Origin: Rubritalea marina DSM 17716
GTDB taxonomy: Bacteria; Verrucomicrobiota; Verrucomicrobiia; Verrucomicrobiales; Akkermansiaceae
Length of the DNA: 64,000 nt
Assembly (NCBI RefSeq): GCF_000378105.1
Contig: NZ_KB899247.1
Span: 186,001 to 250,000, forward strand
Direction: 5' to 3'
Made by a program: the position numbers and the translations under genes. The notes below the pieces were generated by a model, which was not told the origin of the DNA, did not search any database, and was given only the letters and a program-made list of their open reading frames with translations. This document shows, piece by piece, positions 17,665 through 26,598 of the stretch; the first letter of the stretch is position 1, and each line of letters starts with the position of its first letter.

Positions 17665-18630
17665 TCAGCCTAAGCTCGCACCGTTGCATACTAATCCACC
17701 TCGGATGAAATCGCTAGCTGACATGGCTTTTTTACCCTCTACCTGTACCGTTTGCAGCTGAATGCACTGACCATCACCACAGTGAACATAGAGTTGGTCA
17801 TGCTCGATAGTGACTAAGCCTGGTGATACCGCGCCTTTAGTATCCTGACACAGCGAGACTGGCGGAAAAATCTTCAATCGTTTCACCTTCCCCTTGGTGT
17901 CGGTGAATGAGGTGGAGGTGCCAGGCCATGGATGGTATGCGCGTACACGTCGCTCAATCGCTGCCGCATCTCGGCTCCAATCAATCTCACCATGCTTGCG
18001 TAGCAATTTTGGCGCATAGTTCGAGAGTGCTTCATCTTGGGGTTCTCGGCCAGCGGAACCGTCAAAGAGATGCTGCAATGCTGACAGCAAGCATTCAGGC
18101 CCATCTTCAGCGAGCCTGTCATGTAGCTCGCCGCCAGTGATGGAAGCAGGAAGCGCGAATGGCTTACGCAGAATCACATCTCCTTCATCGAGTCCCTCGG
18201 TCACGTGCATGACGGTCATGCCAGATTCTGCATCGCCTTGGTCGATGGCAGCTTGGATGCAGGACGCGCCACGGTGCTTAGGCAGCAAACTTGCGTGTAG
18301 GTTGATGATCGCCACATTCGGGATCTCTAGCAATGCTTTGGGTAGAATTTGGCCGTAGGCCATCACCACGATCACATCGGGCTTCAAGCTGCGAATGAGT
18401 TCAAGCTCCGCCTCTTCTTTGACTTTGCTTGGTTGGAATACCGGAATGCCCAGCTCCTCGGCTATCACCTTCACCTGTGGCGGAGTGAGCACTTGTTTGC
18501 GTCCGACGGGTTTATCAGGCTGAGTGATCAGAGCCACGGTCTCGTAGTTAGTATCTGCTAAAAGTGCTTTGAAGCTTGGGATGGCGATATCGCCAGTAGC
18601 CATGAAGAGGATGCGCTTGGTGTCTGCCAT
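17665..18630 (-). CDS. fmt: Methionyl-tRNA formyltransferase
   Basis: Fmt formylates initiator Met-tRNA using 10-formyl-tetrahydrofolate. It has 321 residues, the usual length. The N-terminal hydrolase-like fold has RILFMATGDIAIPSFKALL, the catalytic Asn-His-Asp set is visible as IINLHASLLPKHRGASCIQAA, and GMTVMHVTEGLDEGDVI follows. The C-terminal tRNA-binding barrel spans about 210-315 (IERRVRAYHPWPGTSTSF). The partner gene def is not adjacent. It begins 33 bases after the adk terminator. Confidence 0.95.
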   Translation of the reverse strand: MADTKRILFMATGDIAIPSFKALLADTNYETVALITQPDKPVGRKQVLTPPQVKVIAEELGIPVFQPSKVKEEAELELIRSLKPDVIVVMAYGQILPKALLEIPNVAIINLHASLLPKHRGASCIQAAIDQGDAESGMTVMHVTEGLDEGDVILRKPFALPASITGGELHDRLAEDGPECLLSALQHLFDGSAGREPQDEALSNYAPKLLRKHGEIDWSRDAAAIERRVRAYHPWPGTSTSFTDTKGKVKRLKIFPPVSLCQDTKGAVSPGLVTIEHDQLYVHCGDGQCIQLQTVQVEGKKAMSASDFIRGGLVCNGASLG

Positions 18631-18662
18631 TTTGTTAGCTTAGTTGTAGTCTGCGGGATGGG

Positions 18663-18692
18663 ACAAAAAAAGAGCTGCCGTGGCAGCCCTTA
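18663..18692 (-). terminator. Rho-independent terminator of adk
   Basis: On the minus strand the GGGCTGCC and GGCAGCTC arms are followed by seven T. It lies between adk and fmt. Confidence 0.8.
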
Positions 18693-18712
18693 AGAACTCT
18701 ATGAAGTGCGAC

Positions 18713-19345
18713 CTAGATCGAGACCTTATCCATCTCCTTGTAGATTGGCAAGGTGATGATCTTGTTGATGATGTCGCTCATGACCTTGATCGGTTGTTGA
18801 GTGGCATCAATGTCGGTGCGAATGGCCTCTGGGTAGAAATCTAGAATCGGCTTGGTCTCTGCCTCGTAAGTGCGAATACGGTCTTCAATAACTGCATCTG
18901 AAGCATCATCCATGCGGTTCTCGCGGAGTGCACGCTTGCGCATACGACGGGCTAGCTCAGAACGATCCGGGCATGAAAGATGGAAGATGTGCTCTACCTG
19001 AATGTATTCTTGAAGAATCTCAGCCTGTTCCACATTACGCGGGATTCCATCGAGGATTAAGATGTCTGTCTCAGGGAAATACTGATTCCCCTCTTTCCAG
19101 GTGTTGATTTGAGCCTGCCAGAGTTCAATCGTGAGTTCATCGGGAACCAATTGACCTTTGCTGGAGTACTCTACAAATTTTTGACCAAGCTCGGAACGAG
19201 TGTCTAGTGCTCTGAAGACATCGCCACACGCACAATGGAAGAAGCGGGGAACCATGCCTAGTGCTTTACCCTGGGTTCCTTTGCCAGAACCAGGAGCACC
19301 AAGTATCAGTATTGCTGGGCGTTTTTTGTTGCTCTCGTTTGCCAT
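18713..19345 (-). CDS. adk: Adenylate kinase (nucleoside monophosphate kinase family)
   Basis: The enzyme interconverts AMP + ATP and 2 ADP. The P-loop is LGAPGSGKGTQ (residues 15-25), the NMP-binding part is HCACGDVFRALDTRSELG, and the catalytic segment is LDGIPRNVEQAE, where the usual DGFPR reads DGIPR. The LID is the short type without zinc (RRMRKRALRENRMDDASDAV). The 210 residues fit. The FHCACGD segment replaces the common HISTGD, so some change in AMP handling is possible, and UMP/CMP kinase activity cannot be excluded. It is transcribed alone, with a terminator. Confidence 0.88.
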   Translation of the reverse strand: MANESNKKRPAILILGAPGSGKGTQGKALGMVPRFFHCACGDVFRALDTRSELGQKFVEYSSKGQLVPDELTIELWQAQINTWKEGNQYFPETDILILDGIPRNVEQAEILQEYIQVEHIFHLSCPDRSELARRMRKRALRENRMDDASDAVIEDRIRTYEAETKPILDFYPEAIRTDIDATQQPIKVMSDIINKIITLPIYKEMDKVSI

Positions 19346-19509
19346 AGGGCGCGCATCGTAATGAGAATCGCCTAGAGGGCAAGCTGAAATCTAGGCTCAA
19401 TTATAAAAATAATGCTCTCCAATCGATCATATTGCGGATGACACACGATGACACTCGTAGGTGATAGACATCACGATTAGATTGGTAAATATAGTATCAA
19501 CTCCTGTAA

Positions 19510-20580
19510 AATTCAGCAATTACGACTAGAAAATCATCACTTAAAGGAACCCGAATCACCGAAATCGAAGGGCTCCGTGCAGTGCTCGCGCTGTGGGTAT
19601 TCTTCTGTCACGTCATTCTCTACTGCGGCTACCCACGCGTCTTGCCAGGGCCGATCGAGTTCTTCCGCGCCGCCTGGCACGCGCTTGATGTTTTCATCAT
19701 CATCGCAGGTTTTGCGATGTGGTATGCGCTTGATCACAGCAACGACAAATACTTCCGCTACCCAGGCAAACGCTTCTTCCGCCTATTCCCCTTGATGTTC
19801 TTACTATTCCTCGTCGCCATCCCCATTGCCAAGCTTGAGATGGAAGGTGCTGCAATTCTTGGTCAGACCGCATCAGTCGCCCACATCCAGTCGTGGTTCG
19901 ACTGGATGTGGGCGCACATTGGCCTTCACGCAGTCATGCTCCACGGCGTCGTCCCCAAAGCCAGCTCCCCATCGGGAGCACCCTGGGCATTCTTGCCGCC
20001 AGCATGGTTTGTTTCCAACGTCTGGCAGTTTTACCTGGTGGCGCCCTTCATGTTCATGTTGAACAAGTCACAAGCCAAGTTTATCACCCTAGGTTTCGGC
20101 TGTGCCGCCATCGTCTGGTTCCGCCACTACCTGCCACCCGTCGGCACTGGCGCCTTCCTACCATTCCACATCGAATACCTCTTCATCGGTGCGTGCTCCT
20201 ACAAGCTATTCAAACTCTTCGCCGGCCACTAATGGCGTATCCCCTTCCCGCTCACTGGCTTCGCACTCATGACCACCTTGTTGCTCTTCCCACAGGTCAA
20301 AGACATCTTCCTTTGGGATGATCTCGACCTCAACAAAGACCACTGGTGGTTGCCGCTGAGCTTCTGGGCGATCTTCTTCTGTGTGGTGCTCGATAGCCAC
20401 TTTGGCAAACTCGATTGGGTGTCGAAGACGCTCCGCTCATTCCTCAACTCAAAAGCCATGCAATGGGTGGGAACCGTTTCCTACAGCTTTTACCTCGTCC
20501 ACGCACTCGCCCTAGCCGCGCCGCTCTTCAAGTATGTTGAACTCGGCGGCGCCAAGCTCGGTAAAAAAATCATGGGGTGA
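19510..20580 (+). pseudogene. Decayed membrane acyltransferase (acyltransferase family 3, OatA-like)
   Basis: The reading frame translates as a typical acyltransferase-3 membrane protein: RITEIEGLRAVLALWVFFCH at the N-terminus, about eight hydrophobic segments, and MQWVGTVSYSFYLVHALALA near the C-terminus. These enzymes O-acetylate cell-wall or surface sugars. Two lesions are visible. No ATG, GTG or TTG precedes the conserved ITEIEGLRA segment before the in-frame stop at 19507, and the first usable start (GTG 19582) would cut into it. A TAA at 20230-20232 then interrupts the frame; it stays open on both sides without a shift. The downstream part (20233-20580) continues the same protein. A sequencing error at one site would not repair both lesions. 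Confidence 0.8.
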
Positions 20581-20586
20581 ATCGGT

Positions 20587-20790
20587 GCGGGAAGCATAGC
20601 TTCACCGCGACCGGGTAGAAAGTAGTCAGTAGAAAGCCTCATTCAAATCCAGAGTTAATATTCTAGATTTACCCCCCCTAGCTTTTATCTATCCGACCAC
20701 AGCGTGGTCGCAGAAGGTAGCCCCGAGTCGAGCGCAGTGAACACTCGGGGTCATGTGATTAGGAGAAAAGCCGACTCTGGAGGAGTCGCA
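20587..20790. repeat. Cluster of four intergenic hairpins
   Basis: The 320 bases between the acyltransferase remnant and the M56 gene hold no coding frame of interest but four inverted repeats. They are GCGG-GAAGC/GCTTC-A-CCGC (20588-20609), CGACCAC/GTGGTCG with loop AGC (20694-20710), CCCCGAGT/ACTCGGGG (20721-20750) and CGACTC/GAGTCG (20772-20788). The second and fourth are each followed by CAGAA, so the unit C-CGAC-loop-GTCG-CAGAA occurs twice. The direct repeat GTAGAAAG occurs twice at 20615-20636. This looks like a small palindromic intergenic repeat element. Confidence 0.6.
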
Positions 20791-20900
20791 GAAAGAACGC
20801 GCTCCCCATCCCCGCGCCCCACAGTCACCACCAAACAATAGAAGCTTTGGTGAAACCCAGGATTCCTCCGGATGAGCACCCTAGGTTTTCCGCTTCCAGA

Positions 20901-23900
20901 CTACTTCTTCACCTTCTCCATCACGATGTCTGGCACTTCGGTGGTTTTGCCTTCACGGATTGTGAAGAACTCAGTCCCATTTTGTCGCATAGCATTTGAT
21001 TTCGAATAGGACACTTGAAGTTCAAACTCTCCAGTCGGCACCCCATACATTATGAACTCGCCCTTTTCATTAGGCTCAGCCCACACCAACCCCGAAGTCT
21101 CGTCCAAACCATCCAAATTCTTATATCGTATTCTTGCTGATTGAACTGGCGAGCCCTGCTGATCCACAACCCTTCCTTTTACGGTTCCTCCGGAAGTCAT
21201 CTTCAGCTTAAACTCATACACTTCACCTGGCTTTGGAGTGAACGGTTTCGAAAATGTCGCCGCTAAGGTTTTCTTCCATGAGTTGGTAGATTCATACGCA
21301 CAAACCTGCACACTCTGGCCGACCAATTTGGGCAAGAATCCAGAAAATTTTCCATCTTCCTTAACTAGGATACTGCGGTAATTCCACTGCTTCGTGTCAG
21401 CGATGTAACCAATAGCTAGGCTGCTATGTTTTACACCATCTGGAACCGTTACTACCCCACTGACCTGGGCTCCTTTTTCGAGAAGGATCACTTTCTCAAA
21501 GGTTGTCTTCTTTAGGCAAAAATTAAGGTTCGCCAGATCACCTGTATTGGTATGTTTACTTATGGGTATCTCAGCGAAATAGGCTGATTGGTAACATTGA
21601 AAATGGGTATCAGAATCCAGCCAAGCTGGTGAATTGCCTACAATCGGACGAATATTGTACCTGTTTGGCAACAAACCAGTAATTGAAATCTGTCCATTCT
21701 CATCGGTGTGTAAGATATTGTTTTTATTATCTCCATCCCACCCAGCAATAGCCGAGTGTTCAAACGTACCAATCCAAAATCTCAATTTCATAGGTAGACC
21801 CACGATTGGCTCCATAGTCTGAATATCTTTAAACGTGACCTTCAGTTGTGAAGCTTGCTTAAGTGAAGGTCTAAGACTGACCGTCTCGCCATGCTCCACT
21901 ATAAATGAATGCCTAATGATGTGCTCATCACTCATTGAAGCCTCTAATGTCCACGCACCAGGTTCGACTAAATGCTCAAAATTACCATATTCATCAGTAA
22001 TCCCAGTGACACCCATTTTATCTCTAAAGTAAGGACCTCGCCGAAGCCCTCCTTCGGTAGCCATTTTATACTCCAATACGTAAGGATGAAATTTTGCAGG
22101 GCTTCCGTCGGCCTTGAGTAAGGTTCCTTTGCAGCGTGACGAGTTGTCTAACTGGACGATAAGCGCCCCGTTCTCCAAATACCTTTTCGGTAGTAGTCGT
22201 GTGGCATATCCAGGGGCGTCAACTCGAAATTCACCCAACCCATGTATATTGTCGAAGCTCACGAGACCATCTGTATCGCTGACCTTACGGTGGTCGACGA
22301 TATTTCGCGTAACAACTTCCTGATATTGCTCAGTAGATTCAAACCGTTGATGGAGGTGATATTCATGAAGGAAAGAAGGGATCTCGTCTTTTCTGCCAGC
22401 TATTCTAGCCCCCTCGATCGGCTGCCCTTGGCCATCCACAATTTTGAGATGGATCCAGTGCTTTTCTACTTTCTCAGGCCACTCAGAAATTCCATGTAGT
22501 GAGTTAGTGATAAATTCCTCGTAGGTCGCTCTAAAAACTTGGGGTTCCTCCAGTGAGTTCACAAAATGAAAGATTCCACCTTCTGATGTTTTTCCGAATA
22601 TTTCTAACCCAGAGTTTTCTGGATTTGCTACGCGGCCACCATACCTGAATGTCTGTAATCTCTCTCGATCAAACCTAAGGCCAGTTTCGGGGTTGACGCT
22701 AAAGTATGCAACATCGCGGGCTCCATTTTCATTGGAATGATCAATCATTCCTTGGCCTGTAGCTAGGTCCACAATTGTAGAGTAGTACCAATCAACAATT
22801 TTGACTTCGTTACCATTGAGGCCGTAACATTCGGTCAGCGGTTGGCCCAGATCTAGCTCAATCAATTCAGAAGTGTCTGCGCTAAAGTCCTTAACCCAAT
22901 CCTTGCCTGTTGCATCCTTGATCCGCACTTGATAATCACATCCATCGACCACGGGGATTTCGAACAGTCCATCAATTGACGCCTTAAACTCAGTGCGGTC
23001 TATAAGGTGGCCATGGAGAATCATGGAGCAATTTAATTCTTTGACTTCACACGCTTTTCCATTGAGTAGCACCTTGATCTTCTGAAGTGAGACTTCCTTC
23101 AATTCTAGCTGCATGTGCTTGCTATCCACGATCGTAGGAGCACTACTCCATTTGCCATCTTTTGATTTAGCGAAGACACTGCATTGAACTGCTGATGGAA
23201 GTTTCGCTGTGAACTGTGCATCCTCCACTACAGCATGCAAATAATCTGTAGAAATTACGACTCTATCGTTCGTGAGAGCCTTCACATGGACAGTGCCATC
23301 GAATTTGCTAATCTGATCAGGCAGCACGAGCTCACCTGTCATTCCCTCCATAGCTTGAGGCTCAACCCAGAGCTCTATCGAACGCCCTTTAGCCGTACGA
23401 GGAGTACTTATAGTCAGAGCACTGTATTTACCTTTCGAATGGGAAACTCTCTCAGAAATCCAGCACTCACTAGGCTTCGGTCTAGCCGCACATCGTGCCA
23501 TCGTCCTTGGGTGCATCCTAAATTCCACACGTCCGTGAGCATCTGTGTACTTGTATTGATCATTAGGATGGTAACCAGCTTGAACCTCGCCGAAGGCGTA
23601 GGGTTGACCATTATCTTTACGGAGTACTTGCACCCGGAGCGGCACGCCTTGAATCGCAACCAGATCACAACCTTGTTTTTGCTCGGTGGGCTTCAGCTTG
23701 AAGGTGTACTCACCGTCTAGCAAAAGCTTCGAACTGTGATGCAGAGTGATCTTCCACTCGCCTTTGCTTTTGCTCTTACCTGAGGTGCCATTTTGATTTT
23801 TCCCATAGAGAGCTGGAAATTCATAACGGCCATTCTCATCAGTGGTCGCGAACCAATTCACCGATGCGTAGTCAGTAGCTTGAGCCTTGAGTGTGACGTT

Positions 23901-25853
23901 GGCTAATGGCTGACCTGCTTCATCATGCAGACTTCCTGATAGACTGGCTCGTGGATAACAATAGGTGGTATCGTTCGCTTTAACACCGATCCATTTCCAG
24001 TCTCTTGCCAAACTGGTCTCCGAGTGCTCAATCATAAATCCACACTTGGCTGGCGGTAAGTTGTCGATGCTACACTCGCCATTTTCATCGGTGATTCCTA
24101 CACAAATCCCCATGTCAACACTGCCTCGAAAGTCCGACTTAGAATAGTCACTAGACATATTTTCTAACTTCGCTGGGTAATCCTGCAAATAGCGGAGATA
24201 AATCTTAGCGCCGGCAAGCGCCCTAGGTTCCAACGTATTGCCATCAGGATCTGTGAAACCCTTGGTTTTGACGATGAATTGGTGGCTCATTGGCTGATCT
24301 AGATAGACATCTAGCTCTTGTGAGGAACCCTGGGTTCTCATGCCGACATCAAAGCTAGGGTTCTTAACTTTAGCACAGCCAACGGCCCAGTCGGAATGCG
24401 TGGCCAGCACATTGTAATTATCTAACCACTTGTAGCGCTCTCGGTACTTAAATTTCATTAATCCCTCAAAGCGATAGCTTCCATCTGCGGCAGAGGTCAC
24501 CTCCTCGACCACACCAGCATCTATCGGAATAGCATCTTTGAAATTGTCATAATAAAGCACGACCTTCGCTCCCGCAATGGGGTTGCCGTCGGCGTCTAGG
24601 ATCTTTCCGTGCGGTGCTGGGATTTCTACGAACTCTGGGAGGGACTCAGGGTTGAGGTCTTCATTGAGATCGGCAGCTACTGGCATGAAACACAGGGCGC
24701 CTACGAGCACTAACAAGGCGAGCTCGCCTAGGGTGGCGCGGAGCCTGAAACCACGCAGTTGCGCCTTGGGATTGAGCATCGCTTGGAAGCGACGCAACAT
24801 CGGAGCACCTTTGGTTTTCGCTGCCATCGCGAATGCTTTTTGCTGGGATTCGCCGAGCTTGAGCAAAGCCTCGGCATACACCTGGGGTGCCTCGCTGCGC
24901 TCCACCGCCATGGCATCGCAGAGTTCCTCGCGAACTTGGCGCAGCTCGCGACCTACCACCCAGACGAGTGGGTTGAAAAAGAAGATGGTTTCGACCGCAC
25001 GTTGCAGGATGTTGAAGAAAAAGTCGTGGCGGCGGATGTGTGCGAGCTCGTGCACCAAGATCGCTTCCACTTGCTGCGGGCTCAGGTTATTGAGCATGCC
25101 AACTGGCACGAGGATGACTGGCTTGAGCCACGACACCACCATCGGTGAGTGCACCCTAGCAGATTCTAGCAACTGCACTTTTTTTAGGTAAAACCCAGCC
25201 TGCGCCTTAGCCAGCAGAGCTTGCATTTCAGCCGACACTGGTGCCGCGGCACGCTTCAAGGCGCGCAATTCCCAAGCACCAAAACACCAACGCAAAGCCA
25301 GAACGATGACCCCCAGCCCCCAGAGCACAGCAATCCACAAAGAATGCGCCTGCACCCATCCACGGACATTGCCCAACAAATCAAAACCTAGGGTACCTTC
25401 TGCAGTCGAAAGCTCATTATCACCATGATCTCCATGAACACCCTGGGTTTCAGCATCAGCCTGCTGGATCAGCACCCTAGATTCTGAGGCGGGAACCTCA
25501 GCATTCACAACACTCTCCGAATCCGTCACCGCAGAAAACCCAGGGCTCTCGGTAGACTGCAGCACTTCTAAGTCTTCACCAACTGCAGCGCTTTGCCCGA
25601 CAGAGTCGGCAACGGTTTTTTCCACTAGCACCTCGAAGGGCTTCATGAAGGGTTCGCTTAAAAGCAAAGCACCCAACAAACAAGGCACAAAACTCAGCTG
25701 CGCCAGCAACAAGACCCCATACTTCAACGACTTCGATCGCAGCAGCGCCGCCACCAATAAGCCCACCAAAACCACCGCCGAACCCAGCAAAGCAGCCAAC
25801 AACAAAGCCCAACACCACGTCGCGACATGGTCGTAAATCAAATGCTCAAACAT
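20901..25853 (-). CDS. Giant BlaR1-like M56 membrane peptidase with beta-sandwich sensor region
   Basis: The 1650 residues fall in two parts. Residues 1-400 are an M56 (BlaR1/MecR1) metallopeptidase: membrane segments at about 12-37, 45-66, 172-192 and 377-395, the zinc motif HELAH at 268-272, and the downstream REELCDAMAV glutamate region. In BlaR1 this domain cleaves or triggers loss of the BlaI repressor when an outer sensor binds a ligand. The remaining 1250 residues should lie outside the inner membrane. They consist of carboxypeptidase-regulatory/SpaA-type beta repeats (GKILDADGNPIAGAKVVLYY; GSLHDEAGQPLANVTLKA; GRVVDQQGSPVQSARIRY) instead of a penicillin-binding domain. The ligand is unknown. 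It lies 34 bases after blaI in one operon. Confidence 0.88.
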   Translation of the reverse strand: MFEHLIYDHVATWCWALLLAALLGSAVVLVGLLVAALLRSKSLKYGVLLLAQLSFVPCLLGALLLSEPFMKPFEVLVEKTVADSVGQSAAVGEDLEVLQSTESPGFSAVTDSESVVNAEVPASESRVLIQQADAETQGVHGDHGDNELSTAEGTLGFDLLGNVRGWVQAHSLWIAVLWGLGVIVLALRWCFGAWELRALKRAAAPVSAEMQALLAKAQAGFYLKKVQLLESARVHSPMVVSWLKPVILVPVGMLNNLSPQQVEAILVHELAHIRRHDFFFNILQRAVETIFFFNPLVWVVGRELRQVREELCDAMAVERSEAPQVYAEALLKLGESQQKAFAMAAKTKGAPMLRRFQAMLNPKAQLRGFRLRATLGELALLVLVGALCFMPVAADLNEDLNPESLPEFVEIPAPHGKILDADGNPIAGAKVVLYYDNFKDAIPIDAGVVEEVTSAADGSYRFEGLMKFKYRERYKWLDNYNVLATHSDWAVGCAKVKNPSFDVGMRTQGSSQELDVYLDQPMSHQFIVKTKGFTDPDGNTLEPRALAGAKIYLRYLQDYPAKLENMSSDYSKSDFRGSVDMGICVGITDENGECSIDNLPPAKCGFMIEHSETSLARDWKWIGVKANDTTYCYPRASLSGSLHDEAGQPLANVTLKAQATDYASVNWFATTDENGRYEFPALYGKNQNGTSGKSKSKGEWKITLHHSSKLLLDGEYTFKLKPTEQKQGCDLVAIQGVPLRVQVLRKDNGQPYAFGEVQAGYHPNDQYKYTDAHGRVEFRMHPRTMARCAARPKPSECWISERVSHSKGKYSALTISTPRTAKGRSIELWVEPQAMEGMTGELVLPDQISKFDGTVHVKALTNDRVVISTDYLHAVVEDAQFTAKLPSAVQCSVFAKSKDGKWSSAPTIVDSKHMQLELKEVSLQKIKVLLNGKACEVKELNCSMILHGHLIDRTEFKASIDGLFEIPVVDGCDYQVRIKDATGKDWVKDFSADTSELIELDLGQPLTECYGLNGNEVKIVDWYYSTIVDLATGQGMIDHSNENGARDVAYFSVNPETGLRFDRERLQTFRYGGRVANPENSGLEIFGKTSEGGIFHFVNSLEEPQVFRATYEEFITNSLHGISEWPEKVEKHWIHLKIVDGQGQPIEGARIAGRKDEIPSFLHEYHLHQRFESTEQYQEVVTRNIVDHRKVSDTDGLVSFDNIHGLGEFRVDAPGYATRLLPKRYLENGALIVQLDNSSRCKGTLLKADGSPAKFHPYVLEYKMATEGGLRRGPYFRDKMGVTGITDEYGNFEHLVEPGAWTLEASMSDEHIIRHSFIVEHGETVSLRPSLKQASQLKVTFKDIQTMEPIVGLPMKLRFWIGTFEHSAIAGWDGDNKNNILHTDENGQISITGLLPNRYNIRPIVGNSPAWLDSDTHFQCYQSAYFAEIPISKHTNTGDLANLNFCLKKTTFEKVILLEKGAQVSGVVTVPDGVKHSSLAIGYIADTKQWNYRSILVKEDGKFSGFLPKLVGQSVQVCAYESTNSWKKTLAATFSKPFTPKPGEVYEFKLKMTSGGTVKGRVVDQQGSPVQSARIRYKNLDGLDETSGLVWAEPNEKGEFIMYGVPTGEFELQVSYSKSNAMRQNGTEFFTIREGKTTEVPDIVMEKVKK

Positions 25854-25887
25854 CTTTCTAAAATCTAACTACCAACTTGAGACTCCC

Positions 25888-26271
25888 CTACTTCTTCCCA
25901 TTCTTCTCCTCAATCTGATCCAAGAGGTCGCGGAGCTGCGCGACTTCGTCGTTGCTGATTGGTTTGGAATCAATCGCCTTCATGGCGAACTCCGCAGCTG
26001 AGCCTGACGTGAGTTTGTCCATCCACTGCGAGAGCAAGGAAGTCTGGGTTTTCTTCTGCGAAACCAAGGCACGGTATCGATGTGGTCGCTTTTCGCAAAC
26101 GCGCTCGATGAGTTGCTTTTCCTGCATGATCTGCATGATTTTCAAGGTTGTGGTGTAGCCCTTAGCCGCCGCCAAATTCTCGTGTACCTCCTTCACCGTC
26201 TGCTCTGCTTGCTGCCATAGCAGGTTCAAAACATCTAACTCACTATCCGTTGGTGTAGGCTTCTTTCTCAT
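25888..26271 (-). CDS. BlaI/MecI-family transcriptional repressor
   Basis: The 127 residues from ATG 26271 (MRKKPTPTDSELDVLNLLW) match BlaI length. The frame is open upstream, but that part covers the operator and is not conserved-looking. The winged helix spans about residues 8-75 (TVKEVHENLAAAKGYTTTLKIMQIM; RPHRYRALVSQ), followed by a helical dimerisation tail. In the family, the M56 partner relieves repression by proteolysis of BlaI. The downstream M56 gene in the same unit makes this a two-gene sensor/repressor module. The palindromic half-sites over its own promoter and start codon indicate autorepression. Confidence 0.93.
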   Translation of the reverse strand: MRKKPTPTDSELDVLNLLWQQAEQTVKEVHENLAAAKGYTTTLKIMQIMQEKQLIERVCEKRPHRYRALVSQKKTQTSLLSQWMDKLTSGSAAEFAMKAIDSKPISNDEVAQLRDLLDQIEEKNGKK

Positions 26272-26309
26272 TACGAACCAATTCGTACTACGAAATAAAT
26301 CGTAGTCAA
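26272..26309 (-). promoter_or_regulatory. blaI promoter with tandem TACGA palindromic operator
   Basis: Three overlapping inverted repeats share the half-site TACGA: TACGAA-4-TTCGTA (26272-26287), TTCGTA-C-TACGAA (26282-26294) and ACTACGA-6-TCGTAGT (26287-26306). On the minus strand TTGACT (26309 to 26304) is a good -35, with TACGAA (26287 to 26282) as a -10 at 16-base spacing. Transcription would then begin within a few bases of ATG 26271, giving a leaderless or nearly leaderless mRNA. The palindromes cover the promoter, as expected for autorepression by a BlaI-type dimer, though the half-site differs from the TACA/TGTA of staphylococcal BlaI. Confidence 0.7.
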
Positions 26310-26424
26310 TGGTTTTTGTTAGTGATATGTTAGAATATTGCTTTGATGTTGTGTCTGGAAAAGTGAAAACGATGGCAGAAAAATTCTTCTTTATCGATGG
26401 CATTCCTTAATCTAGAGTTTAATT

Positions 26425-26598
26425 ATGAGTTCAGCAGGAACAATTCGAAAGTCCGTTGGCCGCCCTCTCGAATCGCTCAGTCCATTTCAGAGGCTCGAAC
26501 GTCTGCGCCAAAATGCGGCCCCATTCATCAAGAACAAACGAAATGACAGCACCCATCGAGTCCTCATTCGAAAAACTGTTGGTACTGCTCGTTAAAAA
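26425..26598 (+). CDS. Possible small protein upstream of the nucleotidyltransferase
   Basis: A 57-codon frame from ATG 26425 has protein-like composition (SVGRPLESLSPFQRLERLRQ, then NAAPFIKNKR). It runs 56 bases into the next gene in another frame. I do not recognise it. It could be a partner of the nucleotidyltransferase, for example an antitoxin-like peptide, or the 5' remnant of a longer gene whose end was changed. The only support is composition and position. Confidence 0.4.

Noticed and set aside
10769-20890. Recurrent CCTAGG-containing strings such as CACCCTAGGTTT
   Set aside because: About 14 CCTAGG sites in 64 kb is near the number expected by chance at 50 percent GC, and several lie in Thr-Leu-Gly codons, so no uptake signal or modification site is claimed.
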